Source: JAAYKT01 sp964408955
GTDB taxonomy: Bacteria; Bacillota; Clostridia; Lutisporales; Lutisporaceae
Direction: 5' to 3'
DNA: 64,000 bases
NCBI GenBank assembly: GCA_964408955.1
Contig: CAYPBK010000007.1
Location: 1-64,000, forward strand
A program made the translations under genes and the position numbers. The notes beneath the pieces are model-generated. The model ran no database searches. It saw only the letters and a program-made list of their open reading frames with translations, and had not been told where the DNA came from. Below are positions 8,363-16,309 of the stretch, piece after piece; within the stretch, counting starts at the first letter, position 1; the number at the start of each line of letters is the position of its first letter.

Positions 8363-9091
8363 TTAACGATCTAATATCTTACTTAAGAATTCTTGCGCTC
8401 TTTCAGTATTTGGATTTGTAAAAAACACATCTGGGGAAGTAACTTCAACAATATTTCCATCATCCATAAAAACAATCTTATCACAAACTTCTTTGGCAAA
8501 GCCCATTTCGTGGGTTACAACTATCATAGTCATCCCTGTTTCTGCAAGCCTTCTTATTACATCTAAAACTTCTTTTATCATTTCTGGATCAAGAGCTGAT
8601 GTAGGTTCATCAAAAAGCATTAGTTTTGGTTCCAACGCAAGTGATCTCGCAATAGCGACTCTTTGTTGTTGTCCACCAGATAATTGTGAAGGATAAGAAT
8701 CTATTTTGTCAGACAATCCTAATGAAGATAAAATATCTTTTGCTTTTCTTTCTGCCTCTTTTGAATTTAGCTTTTTAACATGAATGGGAGCAAGCGCAAC
8801 ATTTTGTAAAGTCGTCAAGTGAGAGTATAGGTTAAATGATTGAAATACAAACCCAATGTTTGACCTTACACTATTAATATTAGTATTTCTATCGTGTACG
8901 CTAACTCCATCTACAATTATTTCTCCTTCTTGAATTCTTTCTAAAGCATTTACTGTACGAATCAGCGTGCTCTTTCCCGCACCACTGGGTCCAATAATCG
9001 CATATACATTGGATTTTGGCACTTCTAAAGACACATTTTTTAATACATGAAGCTTTCCAAAGTATTTTGTTACATTTTTTATTGATATCAT
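8363..9091 (-). CDS. Polar amino acid ABC transporter, ATP-binding protein
   Basis: A 242-residue ATPase of the GlnQ/HisP family that powers import of a polar or basic amino acid. Walker A is GPSGAGKS (34-41), the signature is LSGGQQQR, and Walker B is LMLFDEPTSALDPE, with the H-loop in VVTHEMGFA. It lies between the permease (15 bases upstream) and the racemase (36 bases downstream) in the same operon. Context suggests arginine, ornithine, citrulline or a related guanidino compound as cargo. Confidence 0.95.
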   Translation of the reverse strand: MISIKNVTKYFGKLHVLKNVSLEVPKSNVYAIIGPSGAGKSTLIRTVNALERIQEGEIIVDGVSVHDRNTNINSVRSNIGFVFQSFNLYSHLTTLQNVALAPIHVKKLNSKEAERKAKDILSSLGLSDKIDSYPSQLSGGQQQRVAIARSLALEPKLMLFDEPTSALDPEMIKEVLDVIRRLAETGMTMIVVTHEMGFAKEVCDKIVFMDDGNIVEVTSPDVFFTNPNTERAQEFLSKILDR

Positions 9092-9106
9092 TTAAATATT
9101 CCCACC

Positions 9107-9754
9107 TTAATGTACTATTTTATACTTGTTTTCAAAATATCTTATTATTAGTGACAATGTGGAAGTCATTGCAAAGTATAAAACGGCAATGAAAGTCCAT
9201 ATTTCTATAGGACGGAAAGTGGTAGCGACCAAATTCTTTCCTACCAAGGTCAAATCAACAACAGAAATAACTGAAACTAAAGAAGAGTCTTTAATAAGAA
9301 TAATGAATTGCGAAGCCATGGGAGGCAAAACCATTCTTAGTGCTTGAGGCAAAATAACTAATTTCATAGCTTGTAAGTATGTCATGCCCGAAGAACGGGC
9401 AGCCTCCATTTGACCACGGGGTACTGCTTCAATTCCTGCCCTCACTATCTCAGCTACAAAAGCACCTGAGAAAGCAGCTAAAGCTAGTATTGCAGATATA
9501 TAAGATCCTAAGTTAAAATACTTGCCTAAAACAAAGTAAATCCATATTAGCAACACCAATAAAGGAACACCTCTAACGAATTCAATATACCATATAGCAG
9601 GTAAAGCAAATATTTTTTTATTTGAAACTCTTAGTAATCCTATAATGATTCCAATCGGAATGCTAAATGCTAAAGAATATGCTGATATTTTTAATGTCAA
9701 TAAAGCTCCTTCAATAAAAATGTTCAAATTATTAGTAACAACTGCCCAACTCAT
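9107..9754 (-). CDS. Polar amino acid ABC transporter, permease
   Basis: A 215-residue HisM/GlnP-type permease with about five hydrophobic segments. The EAA loop that docks to the ATPase reads EAARSSGMTYLQAMKLVILPQA (about residues 137-158). Only one permease gene is present, so the channel is probably a homodimer. AGGAGG precedes the ATG. It is separated from the binding-protein gene by about 100 bases carrying a perfect hairpin, a common device for lowering membrane-subunit levels relative to the binding protein. Confidence 0.95.
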   Translation of the reverse strand: MSWAVVTNNLNIFIEGALLTLKISAYSLAFSIPIGIIIGLLRVSNKKIFALPAIWYIEFVRGVPLLVLLIWIYFVLGKYFNLGSYISAILALAAFSGAFVAEIVRAGIEAVPRGQMEAARSSGMTYLQAMKLVILPQALRMVLPPMASQFIILIKDSSLVSVISVVDLTLVGKNLVATTFRPIEIWTFIAVLYFAMTSTLSLIIRYFENKYKIVH

Positions 9755-9783
9755 ATAATAAATCCTCCTACAATTGAAGTTAG

Positions 9784-9814
9784 GCTATCTAAGAAATTAT
9801 ATTTCTTAGATAGC
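9784..9814 (-). terminator. Intra-operon 14-bp hairpin after the binding-protein gene
   Basis: Perfect inverted repeat: GCTATCTAAGAAAT, loop of 3, then its complement. There is no T tract after it on the minus strand, so it is more likely an mRNA-stabilising or attenuating hairpin between binding protein and permease than a full terminator. Confidence 0.7.
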
Positions 9815-9854
9815 TTAAATACTAATTAATCTTTACTTGAGGTTTTGCATTCAT

Positions 9855-10682
9855 TTATTCGGAAAGCGAATCCATCCAATCAGTTGTATGGAACCACTTT
9901 TCAATTGATTCTAAATCATCGGGGCTTCCTTTATAACCTTCTAAAAATGCATTTAACCATATCACTGTTTCTAGATCATTATGACGTATAACTATACCAG
10001 CATTTTCAGCAGAGATTATATCATAAATCCCTCTAACCTTACCTTCATTCATTATTTCATACATTTCTATACCAGGTTTATCATAGATTATTCCATCAGC
10101 TTTTCCCTGAGCAATTGCTATACAGGCAGTTGGAAAATCTGCATAGTCAACCACCTCGGCATGTTTGAAAAGCTGTTTAGATAATAAAGCTCCTGTGGTT
10201 CCCAAGGATGTCGCAATCTTTTTGCCTTCTTTATCTAAATCTTCCCATGAATTTGTTGTTGTATCGTTAGCAGAAACCATTAATACTTCACCTGCTGCAT
10301 AATATGGATTACTAAAGCTAACTGCCAAAGCCCTATCACCTCTTATAGTCATTCCGGCAATTATCATATCTATATCACCTGTTTGCAGAGCTGGGATTAA
10401 ACCACTAAATTCGTATTGCTTATACTCAACAGGAACACCCATAGCTTTACCAATAGCATTTCCAATATCAATATCATATCCAACAAAATTACCTTTCACG
10501 TCTTTCATTTCAAAAGGTAAATATCCAGGTGCAGTCCCAATTATTAGTTTCTTATTCTTCAATACTTTATCAATTGTTGATTGCGTTTTCCCTTCGCCTC
10601 CAGTTGCAGAGCCTGAATTTGCGCATGCCGCTAAACTAAACATTAAAACAATTACTAATAAAACAGATAATACTTTTTTCAT
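9855..10682 (-). CDS. Polar amino acid ABC transporter, substrate-binding lipoprotein
   Basis: A 275-residue extracytoplasmic binding protein (SBP family 3). A lipoprotein signal peptide MKKVLSVLLVIVLMF ends in the lipobox LAAC (Cys20), so it is lipid-anchored outside the cell. The mature part shows family-3 features: KLIIGTAPGYLPFEMKD, GNFVGYDIDIGNAIGKAM, and IIAGMTIRGDRALAVSFSNPYY, in which the Arg contacts the ligand carboxylate. It follows the second amidinohydrolase gene by 45 bases, in the operon ending with the ornithine racemase. The ligand cannot be decided from sequence. Confidence 0.94.
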   Translation of the reverse strand: MKKVLSVLLVIVLMFSLAACANSGSATGGEGKTQSTIDKVLKNKKLIIGTAPGYLPFEMKDVKGNFVGYDIDIGNAIGKAMGVPVEYKQYEFSGLIPALQTGDIDMIIAGMTIRGDRALAVSFSNPYYAAGEVLMVSANDTTTNSWEDLDKEGKKIATSLGTTGALLSKQLFKHAEVVDYADFPTACIAIAQGKADGIIYDKPGIEMYEIMNEGKVRGIYDIISAENAGIVIRHNDLETVIWLNAFLEGYKGSPDDLESIEKWFHTTDWMDSLSE

Positions 10683-10727
10683 TATTTTTCCCCCTTAATT
10701 TTTTATTTGATTTAAGCCAATAATTGA

Positions 10728-11672
10728 CTAGACTGGTTCTCTTTTTAAAAAAACGGTCATACAATGCATGGCTCCCCATCCTTTCATAATTTCATTCAGC
10801 TCGACCTCAATAACTTCTACACCTGCCTCCATTAGCTTTCCCTTCGTATTAGGTGATCCTGCAGGCATAACTATTTTGCCAGGCTCTAAAGCAACAAAAT
10901 TTGTAGCCATCTTTACTTTGATTTCTTCTAAATCCGTTGCCTCTATTACATTAAAACCTTTATCTAATAACGGCTTAACAACATCATAGGGTATTTGCCA
11001 AGGAAACAATAAGACTGCTTTTTTATCAATAAAGTTAATAAGTCCATCTAAATGAGCATGACCGTAAGGAATTCCCATTCTTAGTATTTCAGTAACTCCC
11101 ATTTTTCGCAATTCATTCTCTACCTGCTCTGCCCCTTCTTTGTTGGCTCTAGCACCTGTACCTATGATTACTGTGTGCCTATCAACCCACATAGCACAAG
11201 CACCGTCAAAAAAACCTTCACCGTTTATGGTTTTTACAATAGGTACGCCTAATTTGCTAAGTGCCTGTGCCGCATATCTCTCTTCTCCACGCCTTGCGGC
11301 TATGCCGGGTCTGCATACTATGGCACCTTCCGGAGTCATAAATACTAAATCTCTCATATAAAGGGCATTAGGTCTATCAAGTCGTTGCTCTTCTACATAA
11401 TGTACTTCTACTCCATGATCTTTGTAAACTTGCGCCAGCTTGTCCTGCTCTGCTCTTGCCTTTTCAAAATCCATGGGCACTTTCCACCGGTAATCGGAAT
11501 AATTATTATTATCAATAAATTCTATTTCTTTCCCCGGTCTTCTTAAAAGAACGGCTTTTAGCTTGCCTACTTCGGAATCACAATACCATTCACCCCAAAT
11601 TTCCCCCATTTCTTCAGAAAAAATTTTTTCTGAGGGAAACCATCTTTCTCCCTGCACTCTTACATTGTTCAT
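10728..11672 (-). CDS. Arginine deiminase/amidinotransferase-superfamily hydrolase A
   Basis: A 314-residue enzyme of the guanidine-modifying superfamily (arginine deiminase, dimethylarginase, amidinotransferase). Visible landmarks are YMRDLVFMTPEGAIVCRPG, FFDGACAMWVD, catalytic His in GHAHLDG, and the nucleophilic Cys close to the C-terminus in MHCMTVFLKRE. It is clearly paralogous to the upstream gene, with the same order of motifs and similar length, about half the residues identical by eye. The two genes are 22 bases apart. Possible reactions are arginine to citrulline plus ammonia, citrulline to ornithine, or hydrolysis of a related guanidine. With ornithine racemase in the operon, ornithine is a plausible end product. 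No ornithine carbamoyltransferase gene is seen nearby. Confidence 0.8.
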   Translation of the reverse strand: MNNVRVQGERWFPSEKIFSEEMGEIWGEWYCDSEVGKLKAVLLRRPGKEIEFIDNNNYSDYRWKVPMDFEKARAEQDKLAQVYKDHGVEVHYVEEQRLDRPNALYMRDLVFMTPEGAIVCRPGIAARRGEERYAAQALSKLGVPIVKTINGEGFFDGACAMWVDRHTVIIGTGARANKEGAEQVENELRKMGVTEILRMGIPYGHAHLDGLINFIDKKAVLLFPWQIPYDVVKPLLDKGFNVIEATDLEEIKVKMATNFVALEPGKIVMPAGSPNTKGKLMEAGVEVIEVELNEIMKGWGAMHCMTVFLKREPV

Positions 11673-11694
11673 ATTTAACCTCCAACTTGTATAT

Positions 11695-12645
11695 TTATCC
11701 TCTTTTTAAAAAAGCAGTTGAACAATGAACTGCTCCTCTGCCTTTTAAGAATTCAGACATTTCTAAAGTAATAACCTCAACACCGTTGTCTTCAAGAAGC
11801 TTCTTGCACATAGGATTATTTGCCGGCTGAATTACTAAACCTGGTTTAAGAGCAACAAAGTTACAACCTAAAGTCTCTACAACTTCTTGTGTTGAAGGTG
11901 CCTCAAGAATTTTAATCCCTTTCTTTCTAAATACATCACAAATATCATAAGGTACTTGTTGAGCATGTATCATTGCAATATCGTTTGAAGCAAAATTCAA
12001 AAGGCCGTCAATATGGATATTGCTATATGGTATCTGCATGTGCAGTATTTCTTCCACTCCCATCCTTTTAAGTTCATACTCTACTTGTTCAAAGCCAGAT
12101 CTGTTAGTTCTGCTGCTTGTTGCCAATATAACAGTTTTTCTATCTACCCACATCGCATTGGCACCTTCAAAAATACCGTTACCATTAACAGTTCTTACAA
12201 TGGGCACTCCAATTTTCGCTAAAGCCTGAGCAACATATCGCTCCTCACCACGGCGTTTAGCCATGCCCGGCCTTGTAATTATGGCTCCCTCCGGGGTCAT
12301 AAACATTAAATCTCTGCAATAAACAGCATTAGGTCTATCAATTCTCTGTTCCTCTACATAATATACATCTACTCCATAATCAATATATAGCTGCGCTAAA
12401 TCATCATGTTGCTTTCTAAATAAGTTCACATTAACATTTTCTCTGTATCTGACCTCGTCAGAATCGAAGTTTTCAATTTCTTCCCCTGGTTTCCTCATCA
12501 ATACAGCTTTTAAATCATCTACTTCTGAGGCCACACCCCAATTACCCCAATATAGCGGCATATCTTCTTCAAAATTTGATTCCTTTGGAAACCATCTTTC
12601 TCCCAGCAAAGCATCACTAAGTTTTTTTTCTGGGCTTAAACTCAT
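11695..12645 (-). CDS. Arginine deiminase/amidinotransferase-superfamily hydrolase B
   Basis: First gene of the operon, 316 residues, paralogue of the next gene. It keeps the RD pair (YCRDLMFMTPEGAIITRPG), the acidic position (GIFEGANAMWVD), the catalytic His in SNIHIDG and the C-terminal nucleophile in VHCSTAFLKRG. Differences from the sister lie around the active site: EGAN against DGAC, and SNIH against GHAH. The two copies may therefore act on different substrates or form a heteromer. A sigma-54 promoter lies about 53 bases upstream of its ATG (AGGAG ribosome site), so this operon is switched by the adjacent enhancer-binding protein. Confidence 0.8.
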   Translation of the reverse strand: MSLSPEKKLSDALLGERWFPKESNFEEDMPLYWGNWGVASEVDDLKAVLMRKPGEEIENFDSDEVRYRENVNVNLFRKQHDDLAQLYIDYGVDVYYVEEQRIDRPNAVYCRDLMFMTPEGAIITRPGMAKRRGEERYVAQALAKIGVPIVRTVNGNGIFEGANAMWVDRKTVILATSSRTNRSGFEQVEYELKRMGVEEILHMQIPYSNIHIDGLLNFASNDIAMIHAQQVPYDICDVFRKKGIKILEAPSTQEVVETLGCNFVALKPGLVIQPANNPMCKKLLEDNGVEVITLEMSEFLKGRGAVHCSTAFLKRG

Positions 12646-12697
12646 ATAACCATCTCCTGTTAAATATTAATAACTTCGTTTTCCATCTTTAAAATAA

Positions 12698-12713
12698 TGC
12701 AAAATATATGCCA
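12698..12713 (-). promoter_or_regulatory. Sigma-54 (-24/-12) promoter
   Basis: On the minus strand the sequence is TGGCATATATTTTGCA, a near-perfect match to TGGCAYR-N4-TTGCW with the GG and GC doublets correctly spaced. Transcription would start about 12 bases downstream, giving a leader of roughly 40 bases before the first amidinohydrolase gene. Confidence 0.88.
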
Positions 12714-12814
12714 AGATAAACATTTAGCTTAAAAATGTCCTTATGCTCCTGCTCCTGTACTGCATTATAAATAGATTATTTAATTTCTTTAAATAAAGTG
12801 AGAAAATAGAGCGG

Positions 12815-12858
12815 TAAAGATATTTTTACTCATGTGTAAAGATATTTTTACTCATGTG
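12815..12858 (-). promoter_or_regulatory. Tandem upstream activator sites for the sigma-54 regulator
   Basis: Two exact 22-bp direct copies (12815-12836 and 12837-12858), each containing the near-palindrome TTTACTCATGTGTAAR. The 22-bp period is about two helical turns, placing both sites on one face of the DNA. They lie about 100-160 bp upstream of the -24 element, the usual position for enhancer-binding protein sites, and between the regulator gene and the operon it should control. Confidence 0.82.
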
Positions 12859-12945
12859 TAAGATAGATTTGCCTTTTGAAGCTTTTTCTCATGCTAAAAA
12901 TATATATATTAGCAAAAAAGTTGCACTGAAAATTGAAATTCCAAA

Positions 12946-14313
12946 TTATAATCCGTATTTATCAATTTTATATTTCAAAAGTTGTTTTGATATTTTAAGA
13001 AGCTTTGCAGCTTCAACCATACTATCTGTCTTTGCCAAAGATAATTGAATCAAACCTTTTTCATATCTTTCGACCATTACATTAAGGGCAATTTCCCCTA
13101 TATCGCTTTCAATCTTACCATCATATCTTAGTTCACGGTTATACAAATAATCAGGCAAATCCTTTTCTTGTATAAGATTTCCGGAGATTAGATTGAAAGC
13201 CCCTTCAATTACATTCTTCAATTCCCTAACATTTCCCGGCCATGAGTAACGGTTAAATATTTCTTCGACCTTTTCAGTAATACCTATTACTCTCCGATTC
13301 ATTTGTCTATTATATTCATCTATAAAATAGTTTGTCAGAAGCTTTACATCCTTTCGCCTTTCTCTTAGGCTCGGTATGTTGATTTGAACCACGCTTAATC
13401 TGTAGAATAAATCTTCTCTTAGCATTCCTTCTTTAATTGCCCTACGCGGATCTTCGTTAACAGCGGATATTATACTGACATCTATGTCAATTGAGTCTAT
13501 TCCTCCAACTCTGCGAATCTTTTTCTCTTCTATTGCTTTCAAAATTTTAGCCTGAACGCTTATTTCCATTGAATTTATTTCATCCAAAAAAAGAGTTCCG
13601 TTTTGGGCAACTTCAAATAATCCTTTTTTGTTCTCCGCGCCTGTATAACTACCCTTAACCGTTCCAAACAGTATGCTTTCAAGCAAGGTTGAAGGTATGG
13701 CAGCACAATTTTGTGATACAAAAGGCTTTTCACATCTATCACTATGCTTATGAATTGACTGTGCTACCAATTCTTTGCCGGTTCCCGTAACACCATATAT
13801 TAATACTGATGAATTTGTCTTTGAAACCTTAAGTATTTTTTCTTTTATCCCCAGCATAGAGTTTTCATTTGTTATTATGTCCTCAATTGAATATAGCTCA
13901 TCCTTATTCTTTGGAAGATGATTTTCCTTTAAGGATATAGTTATGTTTTCCCTTCTGGCTTCAGGGTCTAAATATCTTGATACATCAACGGCACCAATTA
14001 TTTCTTCGCCCGATACTATAGGCATGGTATTATTCACAGCATAGATGGATTGTCCTTTGCTGGTTTTTAAATGCTGCATTTCATTGTATATGGGCTTACC
14101 GTCCTTTAAAACCCTTAATATGCTGCTCGTCTCGGGAGTCAAGCCCGGATATACATCTAAAATGCATTTGCCCACTACATCCTCATATCTAAGCTTATTT
14201 ATATCCGGTCTGTATGTGATGAAATATTCAATTATTCCTTCTTTATTTGTAACAACTAATCCATCTATATAATTATAGATGCTAAGTATTTGTTCAACAT
14301 ATCTTCTAATCAT
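12946..14313 (-). CDS. Sigma-54-dependent transcriptional activator (PAS-AAA+-Fis)
   Basis: A 455-residue enhancer-binding protein. A PAS-like sensor occupies roughly residues 5-115. The AAA+ domain has Walker A GVTGTGKE (174-181), the sigma-54 contact loop as GSYTGA (221-226, a variant of GAFTGA), and Walker B LFLDEI (241-246). A Fis-type helix-turn-helix lies at the C-terminus (MVEAAKLLKISKQLLKYKID). The layout resembles RocR, the arginine/ornithine activator of Bacillus. It is immediately upstream of, and codirectional with, the amidinohydrolase operon. With a -24/-12 promoter and paired palindromes between them, it is almost certainly that operon's activator. The PAS domain probably senses a pathway metabolite. 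Confidence 0.94.
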   Translation of the reverse strand: MIRRYVEQILSIYNYIDGLVVTNKEGIIEYFITYRPDINKLRYEDVVGKCILDVYPGLTPETSSILRVLKDGKPIYNEMQHLKTSKGQSIYAVNNTMPIVSGEEIIGAVDVSRYLDPEARRENITISLKENHLPKNKDELYSIEDIITNENSMLGIKEKILKVSKTNSSVLIYGVTGTGKELVAQSIHKHSDRCEKPFVSQNCAAIPSTLLESILFGTVKGSYTGAENKKGLFEVAQNGTLFLDEINSMEISVQAKILKAIEEKKIRRVGGIDSIDIDVSIISAVNEDPRRAIKEGMLREDLFYRLSVVQINIPSLRERRKDVKLLTNYFIDEYNRQMNRRVIGITEKVEEIFNRYSWPGNVRELKNVIEGAFNLISGNLIQEKDLPDYLYNRELRYDGKIESDIGEIALNVMVERYEKGLIQLSLAKTDSMVEAAKLLKISKQLLKYKIDKYGL

Positions 14314-14724
14314 TTATATCAACCTCATTAAAATCTATTATAAAAAGGAACAGCTATATGAATCTTCGAGATCACCGAAAAAGTCACTTTATTGTCATTC
14401 TGAGCGTTAGTGAAGAATCTTAATGTGTTGGTAAAACAAGATTCCTTGCTTCGTTCAGGATGACATTTTTTGAAAAGATGTACCCTTTTTATATATTATA
14501 CCTCAACTTACCTTGATTTTGTACTATTTTTGTTTACATAACCTTAATTTAACCCTTACCGCTACTGTTCAAACATAACTATAGTTTCAACATGGCTTAT
14601 TATATTTGATAGGATTTCAAAGTATGAACAGTAACCACAGCCCATTTTAAGCTAGCAGTGATTCAAAAAAGCTTTTTAGTATGATACTATAAGCATACCA
14701 AGACATATGAAAGGAGTATCGATA
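14314..14724. other. Divergent intergenic region
   Basis: About 410 bases between the sigma-54 activator and the agmatinase-like gene. It holds a REP-like palindromic repeat (14393-14465). A possible sigma-A promoter for the plus-strand gene is TTCAAA, then 17 bases, then TACTAT (about 14663-14691). No -24/-12 element was found in front of the plus-strand gene, so that gene appears not to share the sigma-54 control. No gene is seen. Confidence 0.55.
14393..14465. repeat. REP-like palindromic repeat (TGTCATTCTGAGCG type)
   Basis: Left arm begins TGTCATTCTGAGCG and ends GAAGAATCTT (14393-14421). The right arm AAGATTCCTTGCTTCG...ATGACA (14438-14465) is its imperfect complement, with a 16-base loop. 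This family of intergenic palindromes is common in many bacterial genomes. One copy is seen in this window. Confidence 0.8.
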
Positions 14725-15636
14725 ATGGATAATCTGCATAAGGATAAGAATATATGGGCGAGGCTTAATAACCCTGATTTATCTATTTGTGAAGCCGATG
14801 CTGTTATTTTTGGCATCCCCTATGACAAAGGTGTAAGCTTTAGATCCGGTGCAAGTCAAGCTCCTGACGAGCTTAGAAAAATAACCTACACTATAGACCC
14901 GACAACGGAGAGATTTGAAAATTTTGAGGATAAAAGGATATTAGACTTAGGTAACTTTGACGGTGAAAACATACCTGAAATAGCAAAGAAGCTGGAGAAA
15001 ACCATAGATGAATGTATTAAGCATAAAAAGCTTTTCACTATGATAGGCGGCGATCATTCTACCACTATCCCCGTTCTCCAATGCATTGATAAAGCTATTG
15101 ACGGGAGCCTAGGTATTATACATTTTGATTCCCATTTTGACCTTTGTGATGAAATGGGGGGAGATATTTACTCCCACGGCTGCACCCAGAGAAGGGCAAT
15201 AGAATTAAAGCATGTAGATGGGCTTGAAGCAATTTACTTTTTAGGCTTGCGCTCCATTGAGCTGCAAGAGCATGGCTTTATTCAAGGCAAAAAGATGAAT
15301 ATTCTTTCCGCAAGGGAAATAAGAGAAATGGGAGTTAAAGAAACCAATAAAAGAGTAATGGAAAAGATGTCTGCCTTTGATAATATATATATCACCGTAG
15401 ATATAGACGGGCTTGACCCTGCTTATGCTCCGGGTACGGGAACTCCGCAATTTGGGGGACTTTCTTCAAGAGAGCTTTTAGATATGCTTTATGAGATTTT
15501 TAAATTGCCTGTAATCAGTATGGATATTGTGGAAGTAGCTCCGTCCTTAGACCCTTCCGGTATAACATTGTTCGCAGCAAGGAAAATCGTAACGGAATGC
15601 TGGGGACACAAGTGGCGTAAAGAAAAAAGCCTCTAA
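14725..15636 (+). CDS. Agmatinase/arginase-family ureohydrolase
   Basis: A 303-residue binuclear manganese ureohydrolase that removes urea from a guanidino compound. Metal ligands are all present: GGDHS, the DSHFD of HFDSHFDL, and DIDGLDPAYAPGTGTP. Length and the PGTGTPQFGGL signature fit the agmatinase branch better than arginase. The ATG at 14725 has AAGGAG upstream and is preferred over one at 14707 that overlaps that site. It is divergent from the sigma-54 activator and the amidinohydrolase operon. This places several guanidine-cleaving enzymes side by side, so its substrate may be agmatine, guanidinobutyrate or arginine. Confidence 0.88.
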   Translation: MDNLHKDKNIWARLNNPDLSICEADAVIFGIPYDKGVSFRSGASQAPDELRKITYTIDPTTERFENFEDKRILDLGNFDGENIPEIAKKLEKTIDECIKHKKLFTMIGGDHSTTIPVLQCIDKAIDGSLGIIHFDSHFDLCDEMGGDIYSHGCTQRRAIELKHVDGLEAIYFLGLRSIELQEHGFIQGKKMNILSAREIREMGVKETNKRVMEKMSAFDNIYITVDIDGLDPAYAPGTGTPQFGGLSSRELLDMLYEIFKLPVISMDIVEVAPSLDPSGITLFAARKIVTECWGHKWRKEKSL

Positions 15637-15648
15637 TAGAGGCTTTTT
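15624..15648 (+). terminator. Terminator at the end of the ureohydrolase gene
   Basis: Stem AAAAAGCCTCT, 3-base loop, complement ending in TTTTT. The stop codon lies in the hairpin. Confidence 0.85.
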
Positions 15649-15666
15649 GGCTATACTTATGCTATT

Positions 15667-15975
15667 TCAAATGCTAAATAGCTTCGTATATTCCGTACGT
15701 GTATCGGCAATATGATAAATATAAACAATATTATCAATGAGACGATAGATTGCCACATGTTTTTTGCATATTATCATCCTATACCCTCGTTTGTTCATCC
15801 AATTATCCGGAGTCAAAGAGCCTGATTCTGGGAATTCTTCTAAGCGACTTATAACATCTAATATATGATCCGTAACTTTTAGTGCTGTCTCAAAATTAAA
15901 CTGAAGGATATAATAATCGTTAATGCGTTTTAAATCCTCCCATGCACTTGGCAATATTTCAACCTTGTATCTCAT
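15667..15975 (-). CDS. RelE/ParE-family toxin
   Basis: A 102-residue type II toxin of the RelE/ParE superfamily. It shows the typical N-terminal helix (LPSAWEDLKRINDYY), the FPESG turn and the C-terminal strand pair ending in YIYHIADTRTEY. ParE members poison gyrase and RelE members cut mRNA; sequence alone does not decide, though the FPESG and YRMIICKKHVAIYR segments look ParE-like. It overlaps the upstream antitoxin gene by 17 bases. With the MNT/HEPN pair at 6.5-7.2 kb it frames the guanidine/ornithine genes. Confidence 0.85.
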   Translation of the reverse strand: MRYKVEILPSAWEDLKRINDYYILQFNFETALKVTDHILDVISRLEEFPESGSLTPDNWMNKRGYRMIICKKHVAIYRLIDNIVYIYHIADTRTEYTKLFSI

Positions 15976-16231
15976 ATGCCCTATCCCTCAGCTTCTTTCG
16001 CGCATCTTGTATAGTTATTGTTTCTTCTTTATTAATCCGCTCTTGTTCAGCCTGAAGGATTCTTGCCCTTAATTCTAATATCTGTTCCCTTTTTTCAAAG
16101 GCTTCAATGTTCATGATAACCAAATCGCCTTCTCCGTTTTTTGTAATATATATAGGCTCCTCCGTTTTTTTTGCCAGATTCGATATAGAAGAATAATCAT
16201 TTCTTAAAGTAGCGGAAGCTTTAATAATCAC
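15959..16231 (-). CDS. Phd/YefM-family antitoxin
   Basis: A 90-residue Phd/YefM antitoxin with the family N-terminal DNA-binding fold (RNDYSSISNLAKKTEEPIYITKNGEGDLVIMNIEAFEK) and a charged, probably flexible C-terminal half that would wrap the toxin. The start is GTG with AAAGGAG upstream. It is the first gene of the pair. A 42-bp perfect palindrome directly upstream is the likely operator for autoregulation by antitoxin or complex. Confidence 0.87.
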   Translation of the reverse strand: MIIKASATLRNDYSSISNLAKKTEEPIYITKNGEGDLVIMNIEAFEKREQILELRARILQAEQERINKEETITIQDARKKLRDRAYEIQG

Positions 16232-16247
16232 TTATTACATCTCCTTT

Positions 16248-16289
16248 ATATAAATATCCTGATATAATTATATCAGGATATTTATATAT
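16248..16289. promoter_or_regulatory. 42-bp perfect palindrome, toxin-antitoxin operator
   Basis: A perfect inverted repeat of 42 bases centred on AATT; each arm contains ATATCCTGATAT. It begins 17 bases upstream of the antitoxin GTG and so overlaps the expected promoter. This fits two adjacent Phd/YefM dimer sites, though on RNA it could also form a long hairpin. Confidence 0.78.
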
Positions 16290-16309
16290 TGTATACTTTT
16301 TTTCGTTCT

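Noticed and set aside
14393..14465. Terminator for the sigma-54 activator or the ureohydrolase gene
   Set aside because: It lies upstream of both divergent genes and matches a common REP-like intergenic repeat, so termination of either is unlikely.
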